Shown: in pieces, positions 1-6,091 of the stretch
How positions within the stretch are numbered: the stretch's first letter is position 1
Layout of the letters: every line of letters starts with the position of its first letter
NCBI GenBank assembly: GCA_002361875.1
Contig: DERX01000085.1
Location: forward strand, 567-11,319
Reading direction: 5' to 3'
DNA from: Ruminococcaceae bacterium UBA3329
GTDB lineage: Bacteria; Bacillota; Clostridia; Oscillospirales; Acutalibacteraceae
DNA length: 10,753 nt
Notes under the pieces: generated by a model
The model's input: the letters and a program-made list of their open reading frames with translations, nothing else
The model's database searches: none
Told to the model about the DNA's origin: nothing
Made by a program: the position numbers and the translations under genes

Positions 1-1
1 G

Positions 2-382
2 CAAATCAGCAAAATATCTGCGTACGTAATGCGTGATGGAAGCGGTAATTCTGTCGGCGTTCTGTGTATTTTAATGAAATGTACCCAATTCTTTAAGATA
101 AACAATTGGATTAACGAGTTTTTGAAATTCCATGGTAACGGAAACGAAGATGATATTAAAAATTATCCGTTAACTCTTGAAGGCATCAGTGAATACATTA
201 AGGATTATAATATTCAAAAAAGCAAGCCAAGCAAGGGCGAGCGTGAAGAAATAATCTGCGATTTGTATGATATGGGAATGTTCAATATAAAGGGCGCAGT
301 TATGCACACTGCCGACGAACTGAAAATGTCGGCGAAAAGCGTGTACCGTTACATTTCTGAAATCAAAAATGCCCGAAGCTGA
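2..382 (+). CDS. YheO/DauR-type transcriptional regulator, C-terminal part (5' truncated by window)
   Basis: The reading frame is open from base 2, so this is the last 126 residues of a longer protein. The first in-window ATG (29) is internal. Near the left edge the residues DGSGNSVGVLCI match the end of the YheO-like PAS domain (family pattern: acidic-Gly turn, then G-x-LCI). The C-terminal part, GEREEIICDLYDMGMFNIKG followed by AV, a short helix and SAKSVYRYISEI, is the DauR-type helix-turn-helix. In this family (for example the D-arginine utilisation repressor DauR) the PAS region senses a small ligand and the HTH binds DNA. The stop lies 22 nt before the first ABC transporter start, so the regulator probably heads or belongs to that operon and may control it. 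The ligand is unknown. Family assignment is fairly firm; the regulatory target is inferred from position only. Confidence 0.8.
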   Translation, partial: QISKISAYVMRDGSGNSVGVLCILMKCTQFFKINNWINEFLKFHGNGNEDDIKNYPLTLEGISEYIKDYNIQKSKPSKGEREEIICDLYDMGMFNIKGAVMHTADELKMSAKSVYRYISEIKNARS

Positions 383-392
383 TTAAACCGAC

Positions 393-398
393 AGGTGA
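393..398 (+). promoter_or_regulatory. Ribosome binding site choosing the start of the first ABC gene
   Basis: AGGTGA lies directly against ATG 399 (no spacer), 6 nt before ATG 405 and 12 nt before ATG 411. The spacing favours ATG 405, giving a protein two residues shorter than the longest reading frame. Confidence 0.6.
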
Positions 399-404
399 AT
401 GATT

Positions 405-2216
405 ATGAAAATGAGAAAAGAGAAGAATAAAAACGGCCGCTACGGTAAAATTGAAGTAAAAAGCGGAGATATAGGCAGTGCAAAAATTATACATAAAGAC
501 GTATGGAAAAGGTTTTTCCACACCTGCAAGGTGGCAAATATACCTTATTTTACATTGTTTATTTATATAGCGCTGAGTATTGCGCATATAACTTTCTCAG
601 TATATATTCCTCAGGTAAATGCTGACTTTTTTAACGGAGATGCAAGTGTCCAAAGTATTGCCAAATTTTTTGGATGCGAGTTGCTTATAACAGCGATAGT
701 TCAGGTGGTACTTTATGCAAACCAGATTTTCAGAGCAAAAACAAACAGGAATCTCCGTAATGTTCTTTGGGGAAAGATACTTAAAGTAAAACCAAGATTT
801 TACGATAAGGTTTCTTCAAATACGCTTCTCAGCCGTATTACTATTGATACTGAGAGCTTTAATGCATTTATTTTGGATATTTTGTGGCAGATAATAATGA
901 GCGTCTATACACTTGTTTTAACACTTAAAGAAATGAGCGATATAAGCCTTAAAGCATCGTTTGTACTTCTTATATTTGTTCCGATTTCTTTTTTTATGTC
1001 ATTTATTATGGGCAGACTCAATATTAAATATGAAAATGCCGTGAAATTCAGAATGTCAAATTTGACTGATTATCTTAGTGAGCTTGTTTCCTGCCTTCCT
1101 ATAATAAAGTCATTTAACCGCCAGCATTATGAGACCGAGCGTGGAAAAAAGGTTATTGATGAATATTTTACTGCTCAGAGAAATCTGATTTTTCTTGACG
1201 TCGGAAAACAGTTTGCAAGTATATTTGTAGGAATTCTGCCTGAAATTGCAATCATTATGATGGGTGTAAGGCTTCTCAACAGCAACAGCCTTGACGCGGC
1301 AGGCTGGTATGTCTTCTATATTTATGCAGGAACTCTTTTCAGCTTTGCTGCAGAGCTTGGCGGATATTGGCAGAGTACGAAAAGTATTCAGGGTCAGCTT
1401 GCCACTGTGACGCAGGTTCTTCTTGAAGAAGAGGAAGGAATTGACCATTATGTAAGCGATATAATTGAGTCAGGCGATATAGCGTTTGACGGCGTTTCGT
1501 TTGCATATGACGAAAACAATTATGTTTTAAATAATGTAAGTTTCACTATAGCTAAGAATAAAACAACTGCAATAGTGGGTTACAGCGGATCGGGAAAATC
1601 AACCGTCATAAAACTGCTTGAAAGAATTTACGAGCCGAGCAAGGGCAGAATTCTTGTCGGCGGAAAAGAATTGAAAGAATACGGCTTAAGCGGCTGGAGA
1701 GATAAAATTGCCGTTGTATCCCAGAACAGTCCGATGATTTCCGGCACAATAAAAGATAATATTCTTTACGGAATAAAAAGAGAAGTTTCCGATGAAGAAA
1801 TTATGGCGGCAGCCAATCTTGCGTATATTGGCAATTTCATAAGAAAATGCCCTGATGGTTTAAATCAGCCTGTCGGTCAGTTTGGCTCAAAGCTGTCCGG
1901 TGGTCAAAGGCAGAAAATTTCAATTGTAAGAGCGATTTTGTCTGAGCCTGAAATACTTATTTTAGATGAACCGACAGCAAGCCTTGATATTCTGTCGATA
2001 AATGAGGTTGCTGAAATCGTAAACAGTCTTCACGGCAAAATAACAATTATAATTGCCGCACATCAACCAAGACTGGTTAAATCGGCAGACAGTGTTATTG
2101 TCATTAACAGCGACCATACTGCTGTTCAGGGAACGCACAGCTCTCTTTTAGCAACCGATGAGTTTTATAAAAAGCTTATAAATAATGATTTGGAGGTGTC
2201 CAAAGATGAAGAATAA
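405..2216 (+). CDS. ABC exporter half-transporter, permease fused to ATPase (subunit 1)
   Basis: This 603-residue protein has the standard type-I ABC exporter layout: a lysine-rich cytosolic N-terminus of about 40 residues, a six-helix membrane domain (hydrophobic stretches near 45-70, 90-108, 153-175, 184-203, 270-290 and 302-320), then a nucleotide-binding domain. Visible motifs, numbered from ATG 405, are Walker A GYSGSGKST (392-400), Q-loop Gln440, signature LSGGQ (497-501), Walker B ILILDE with catalytic Glu522, and switch His553. All ATPase residues are intact. Its 3' end overlaps the next ABC gene by 11 nt, so the two almost certainly form a heterodimer in the cytoplasmic membrane. There is no C39 peptidase or other cargo-specific domain, so the substrate is open: a peptide, a drug-like compound or a thiol such as cysteine (CydDC-like). 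Proximity to thiol-redox genes makes the last worth testing. The longest frame starts at ATG 399; 405 is preferred on ribosome-site spacing. Confidence 0.92.
   Translation: MKMRKEKNKNGRYGKIEVKSGDIGSAKIIHKDVWKRFFHTCKVANIPYFTLFIYIALSIAHITFSVYIPQVNADFFNGDASVQSIAKFFGCELLITAIVQVVLYANQIFRAKTNRNLRNVLWGKILKVKPRFYDKVSSNTLLSRITIDTESFNAFILDILWQIIMSVYTLVLTLKEMSDISLKASFVLLIFVPISFFMSFIMGRLNIKYENAVKFRMSNLTDYLSELVSCLPIIKSFNRQHYETERGKKVIDEYFTAQRNLIFLDVGKQFASIFVGILPEIAIIMMGVRLLNSNSLDAAGWYVFYIYAGTLFSFAAELGGYWQSTKSIQGQLATVTQVLLEEEEGIDHYVSDIIESGDIAFDGVSFAYDENNYVLNNVSFTIAKNKTTAIVGYSGSGKSTVIKLLERIYEPSKGRILVGGKELKEYGLSGWRDKIAVVSQNSPMISGTIKDNILYGIKREVSDEEIMAAANLAYIGNFIRKCPDGLNQPVGQFGSKLSGGQRQKISIVRAILSEPEILILDEPTASLDILSINEVAEIVNSLHGKITIIIAAHQPRLVKSADSVIVINSDHTAVQGTHSSLLATDEFYKKLINNDLEVSKDEE
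2192..2196 (+). promoter_or_regulatory. Ribosome binding site of the second ABC gene
   Basis: GGAGG sits 9 nt before ATG 2206, inside the end of the upstream gene. The earlier in-frame ATG 2185 has no such site and lies upstream of this one, so 2206 is the likely start and the overlap with the first ABC gene is 11 nt. Confidence 0.75.
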
Positions 2217-3957
2217 ATTCAGCTTCAAATCAAAAATAAAAGAAAGTGTTTCTTCGTATAAAGCTTTGATCGGACTTTACAGAAAAGTAAAAATCCCGTG
2301 GATAATAATTCTGTTTGTATTGCTTTTTATGTTTGCCGTAAAAGAGCTGGAAGCTCAGCTTGTTCCTTATACTACTAAAATTATGACAGGAGCTATTGAC
2401 AGTCACGGATTTTTGGGCGGTTTTGTAGTTATGACCATAGTTTACGGCATGGTCGAGGCAGTTCAAGGCAGTATTGTCGAGCTTGGGAATGCCATAACAA
2501 CCCGTAATGTTCGCCGCACGGTATGGCGAAAGCTGATTTACCTTCCGATGTCTGTTTTTGATAAAGAAGATAATCAGAGCTTTGTGTCACGTATAACTCA
2601 GGATACAACGGGAGCATACGCCGCAATTGCTTGTGTTGTTCAGCTCCTTGCCGTAATTTACGGACTGTATACAAACTTTTCGAAAATGCTGAAAATATAT
2701 GACTCTCTTGCCTATATTATGCTTTCTGCAATTCCCATAACAATAATCGTTTCAATTATCTGCGGTAAAATGCAGTATAAAATGGAAAGAATTATTACTG
2801 AATCCGTATCTGCAATAACAAATTTTTATGCCGAAAGACTGCCTAATCTTAATCATATTAAAATCAGTAATATGGAAGATGAGGAATATCGAAAGGGTGT
2901 AGAAGCAAATAATGCAAAATATAAGGCAGATGTAAAATACTGGAATATTTCCATTTTACAAGGTCCTCTCAGCACCTTTGCACAGTATATAAATCAAGTT
3001 ATACTGCTTGTTGTTGCATCGGCTCTTGTAAGAGCAGGAGTTATGAAAATGACTCAAATGTTGAATTTGTATAACTATTTCCTTATGTTTATGGGCAACG
3101 CAGTTTTGCTGACAAGTGTGTGGCAGGGTGTTAAAACCTCTCACGGCTCCTGCGCAACTATTGCACGTCTTTGCGATATAGAGGATGAAATGCTTGAGGG
3201 AGGAACCGAAATAGGAATCGGGCAAAAGGATATTACATTTAAGAATGTCTCTTTCAGCTATGAAGAGGGTGTGGATGTGTTGAAGGATGTATCCTTTACA
3301 ATCCCGAAAGGCAAAATTACCGCTGTTGTCGGCGAAAACGGAAGCGGAAAATCGACGATTATTAAGCTTATTGAAAGATTTAATACCGTTGATTCAGGTG
3401 ACATTTTAATCGGCAGTGACAGCATTTCGGATGTTAATCTTTACAAATGGCGAAGCTTAGTGGGGCATCTTTTTCAGTCCGATCAGCTTGTAAAAGGAAG
3501 CATAAAAGATAATATCTGCTACGGTCTTGAAAGAGAATGTACACACGAAGAGATAACTGCGGCAGCAAAGCTTGCAAAAGCGTATGATTTTATCATGGAA
3601 AAAGATGAAGGCTTCGATACGCAAATCAGTAATTTCAACAACAGGCTGTCAGGCGGCGAGGCACAAAGAATTGCCGTTGCAAGAGTAATAATGCAAAAAC
3701 CCGAATATCTTATTATGGATGAGGCAACAAGCGGAATTGACATTGTCAACGAGGCTGAAATAATAGAAGCACTTGAAAATCTTATGCAGGGCAGAACAGT
3801 TATAATGGTTGCCCACGATATGCAGCTTATTAAGAGGGCAGACAATATTGTTGTTCTGAACGGCGGAACTGTTGAAGCCTGCGGAGATTTTGACACTGTT
3901 TCAAGAGAAAGCGCTTTATTCAGAAAATATCTAAGTGAAAGGAGCATCTGCTCATGA
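2206..3957 (+). CDS. ABC exporter half-transporter, permease fused to ATPase (subunit 2)
   Basis: This 583-residue partner of the preceding ABC protein has the same architecture: membrane domain (first helix near residues 28-47), then an ATPase domain. Numbered from ATG 2206, Walker A is GENGSGKST (376-384), the Q-loop is Gln424, the signature is LSGGE (481-485), Walker B is LIMDE with catalytic Glu506, and the switch histidine is His537. Both subunits therefore keep a catalytic Glu and switch His, so neither composite ATP site shows the obvious degeneration common in asymmetric heterodimeric exporters. The two proteins are clearly diverged from each other rather than a recent duplication. 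The start overlaps the upstream stop by 11 nt, and the stop overlaps the thioredoxin start in an ATGA junction, implying translational coupling across three genes. Function is predicted as efflux through the cytoplasmic membrane; the cargo is not determinable. Confidence 0.92.
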   Translation: MKNKFSFKSKIKESVSSYKALIGLYRKVKIPWIIILFVLLFMFAVKELEAQLVPYTTKIMTGAIDSHGFLGGFVVMTIVYGMVEAVQGSIVELGNAITTRNVRRTVWRKLIYLPMSVFDKEDNQSFVSRITQDTTGAYAAIACVVQLLAVIYGLYTNFSKMLKIYDSLAYIMLSAIPITIIVSIICGKMQYKMERIITESVSAITNFYAERLPNLNHIKISNMEDEEYRKGVEANNAKYKADVKYWNISILQGPLSTFAQYINQVILLVVASALVRAGVMKMTQMLNLYNYFLMFMGNAVLLTSVWQGVKTSHGSCATIARLCDIEDEMLEGGTEIGIGQKDITFKNVSFSYEEGVDVLKDVSFTIPKGKITAVVGENGSGKSTIIKLIERFNTVDSGDILIGSDSISDVNLYKWRSLVGHLFQSDQLVKGSIKDNICYGLERECTHEEITAAAKLAKAYDFIMEKDEGFDTQISNFNNRLSGGEAQRIAVARVIMQKPEYLIMDEATSGIDIVNEAEIIEALENLMQGRTVIMVAHDMQLIKRADNIVVLNGGTVEACGDFDTVSRESALFRKYLSERSICS

Positions 3958-4274
3958 GTATAACAAATGCAAATGCGGAAAATTTTAATGAGCTTATAAA
4001 GGACGGGTTTAAAATAGTTGATTTTTATTCAACAACCTGTGTTCCCTGCAAGGCTTTTGGACGTTTATTAGAGGACACGGTAATGGAATTACCTTTTTTA
4101 GATGTTGTTAAGATAAATATAACAGATTATCCGCTTATAGGAAAAGAAAATAATGTTGAGGCAGTTCCCACCGTCTTATTTATGAAAAACGGCGTCCAGG
4201 TTGACCGTGAGGTCGGACTTCTCAGTGAAGATGAGTTAACGGAGAAAATAAGCAGACATTATTACGGAGAATAA
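3954..4274 (+). CDS. Thioredoxin-like protein with CVPC active site
   Basis: At 106 residues this is the usual thioredoxin size. The fold signature is present: beta strand IVDFYST, active site C29-V-P-C32-K, and the cis-proline loop EAVPTVLF (Pro72) followed by MKNG. The classical thioredoxin site WCGPC is replaced by TCVPC. The missing Trp and the Gly-to-Val change should alter redox potential and partner choice, so this is probably a dedicated rather than a housekeeping thioredoxin. There is no signal peptide or membrane segment, so it is cytoplasmic. The start overlaps the ABC stop (ATGA) and has AAAGGAG 9 nt upstream. The next gene begins 2 nt after the stop and carries a thioredoxin-reductase-like domain, the obvious candidate redox partner. 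Family assignment is firm; the partner assignment is inferred from context. Confidence 0.92.
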   Translation: MSITNANAENFNELIKDGFKIVDFYSTTCVPCKAFGRLLEDTVMELPFLDVVKINITDYPLIGKENNVEAVPTVLFMKNGVQVDREVGLLSEDELTEKISRHYYGE

Positions 4275-4276
4275 AA

Positions 4277-6091
4277 ATGAGAATACTTAAATTAGAATCA
4301 AGAGTAATAAAGCTTGAAGATTACAAGAAAATTGACTTAAAAAGCGATTTGCCGAAATTTACGCTTGACACGGCAAAGCTCGAAAAGGACATTAAAAGAG
4401 CGCAGTATGCAAACGGCAAAAAATGCGAAGAGGACACTGTAGAAAAAGGCGATATTGTAAAGCTTACATGTGTTTCTTCAGAGCCGAAATTTAACAAAAG
4501 CGGTATTTTTGTTGCCGTAGGTAAAAACATTTGGGATAAGGATTTTGAAGAAAAGCTTATCGGTTGTAAAAAGAATGTAAGAGAAGAACTTGAGGTTAAC
4601 GGAACTAAAATAACTGTCAATATTGAAAGCATAGTCAGAACAACCGTTCCGCCGCTCACGGACGAATCCGTTAAAACTTGGAATATAGACGGTGTTAATA
4701 CTGTAGAGGATTTAAGGCGGCATTTCTTTAACCGTCAGGTTGACGTATTCCGTGACGAAGATGAAGATGCCGATATCGCAGTTTCGGTGTTCTTTGGAAA
4801 AGTTATTGATAGCAGCGAGTTTGATTTGGCTGACAGTGATATTGGAACTATGAAAAAAACTGTTGAAGCACAGATTGAAGAGGTGAAGGAACTGCGCAAA
4901 AGTTATATTGAAGCCGGGGAGATTGACCCCAACGAGCCATGGGACATAGAAAATATTTTCAAAAATGTAGAAAGCCAAACAGTTAAAGCTGCCGTTATCG
5001 GATACGGTATGATGGAAGAAAAAGGATGTTTGCTTACAGAAGAAAATTATGCTGACGAAATAAAAATGAGAGCAGCGCTTTTGAATATTTCCGAAGCTGA
5101 GGCTAAAACCAGATACACGGAAACGGATTATGCAATTGAGAAATACTCACAGTGTTTCTTTGACCTTCTTGACAACTACGTTGGAGAAGTGATGAAGACG
5201 GTATACTGGGAGCAGAATAAAAATAAAAGAGATGTTTACGATGTTGCCGTTATCGGAGCAGGCCCTGCAGGGCTTTCTGCCGCATTAACGCTTAAGCTTC
5301 ACAATAAGAGTATTGTTTGGTTTGGTTCTGATACTTTGAGCGATAAAGTTGAAAAAAGCGAGAAAATCGCAAACTATGCCGGCTTTGAGCCAATAAGCGG
5401 AGAAGAATTGAATAATAAATTCAGAGCGCAAATGAAAAGTGCAAAGCTTGAGCTCACCGACAAAACGGTAACGCAGATTACTAAAAACAAAAGCGGATTT
5501 ATGATTCTTGCCGATAATGAAATATTCAAGGCAAAAACAGTACTTATGTCTGTCGGCGCAGTTCCGCCCAAAGGCTTTGAGAACGAACAGGAGCTTTTGG
5601 GGCACGGAGTCAGCTACTGCGCTACCTGTGACGGATTTTTGTACAAAGGCAAGACAATTTTTGTTTATTGCGCATCCAAAAAATATGAGCATGAAATTTC
5701 TTATCTTGCCGAGCTTGCAAGTAAGGTTTATGTGTATACTTCGTATGATAATTGCAGTGTGAATTTACCGAATGTAGAGCATCTTGCAACGCCTTTAAAA
5801 GCGGTAATCGGCGACAACCGCGTCACGGGAATACGCCTTTCAGACGGTACGGAGATTTCTGTTGACGGTGCATTTTTCCTTCGCAGTGCCGTTGCCGCGT
5901 CTACTATATTAAAAGGTTTGGACACGGACGGCGCTCACATTGTAATAAACCGCGATACAGAAACGAGCGTTAAAGGCTGTTTTGCGGCAGGCGACTGCAC
6001 GGGCAGACCTTATCAGATTGCAAAAGCGGTAGGTGAGGGCAATGTTGCCGCTCATTCAATAGTAAAATATTTATCTGAAACGGGAGAATAA
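4277..6091 (+). CDS. Trigger-factor-like domain fused to thioredoxin-reductase-like flavoprotein
   Basis: This 604-residue protein has two parts. Residues about 27-310 resemble the PPIase and helical C-terminal regions of trigger factor: EKGDIVKL, the FEEKLIG segment (normally pGFEeqLiG), VNIESI, then PPLTDESVKTW and VEDLRRH, as at the trigger factor PPIase/C-domain junction. The ribosome-binding N-terminal domain is absent. Residues about 318-604 form a low-molecular-weight thioredoxin-reductase-like flavoenzyme: FAD dinucleotide motif VIGAGPAG (325-332), redox pair C448-A-T-C451-D, and the second FAD motif GCFAAGDC followed by AKAVGEGN (567-590). The NADPH site is not recognisable: where reductases have GGGDSA the sequence reads VYCASKK (463-469), and the HRRDxxRA arginine motif is missing. 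The enzyme probably takes electrons from something other than NADPH (ferredoxin is one known option in clostridial relatives), or works as a non-reductase. The start is 2 nt after the thioredoxin stop, with GGAGA 6 nt upstream. The reductase-like part is certain; the trigger factor relationship is likely. Confidence 0.85.
   Translation: MRILKLESRVIKLEDYKKIDLKSDLPKFTLDTAKLEKDIKRAQYANGKKCEEDTVEKGDIVKLTCVSSEPKFNKSGIFVAVGKNIWDKDFEEKLIGCKKNVREELEVNGTKITVNIESIVRTTVPPLTDESVKTWNIDGVNTVEDLRRHFFNRQVDVFRDEDEDADIAVSVFFGKVIDSSEFDLADSDIGTMKKTVEAQIEEVKELRKSYIEAGEIDPNEPWDIENIFKNVESQTVKAAVIGYGMMEEKGCLLTEENYADEIKMRAALLNISEAEAKTRYTETDYAIEKYSQCFFDLLDNYVGEVMKTVYWEQNKNKRDVYDVAVIGAGPAGLSAALTLKLHNKSIVWFGSDTLSDKVEKSEKIANYAGFEPISGEELNNKFRAQMKSAKLELTDKTVTQITKNKSGFMILADNEIFKAKTVLMSVGAVPPKGFENEQELLGHGVSYCATCDGFLYKGKTIFVYCASKKYEHEISYLAELASKVYVYTSYDNCSVNLPNVEHLATPLKAVIGDNRVTGIRLSDGTEISVDGAFFLRSAVAASTILKGLDTDGAHIVINRDTETSVKGCFAAGDCTGRPYQIAKAVGEGNVAAHSIVKYLSETGE

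Noticed and set aside
363..587. Minus-strand reading frame opposite the regulator end and first ABC gene
   Set aside because: No recognisable family, no ribosome site, and fully covered by a well-supported gene on the + strand. The same applies to the other minus-strand frames across the window.
2185..2205. Earlier ATG for the second ABC protein
   Set aside because: It adds MIWRCPK without a ribosome site and precedes the good GGAGG; ATG 2206 fits better.
405..4274. RiPP or bacteriocin export cluster with precursor peptide
   Set aside because: No C39 leader peptidase domain, no maturation enzyme, and no intergenic room for a precursor gene within the operon.
5508..5762. Second + strand frame inside the flavoprotein
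   Set aside because: It lies wholly inside the reductase domain, whose CATC and flanking motifs are in the main frame, so it is a shadow and not a frameshifted gene.
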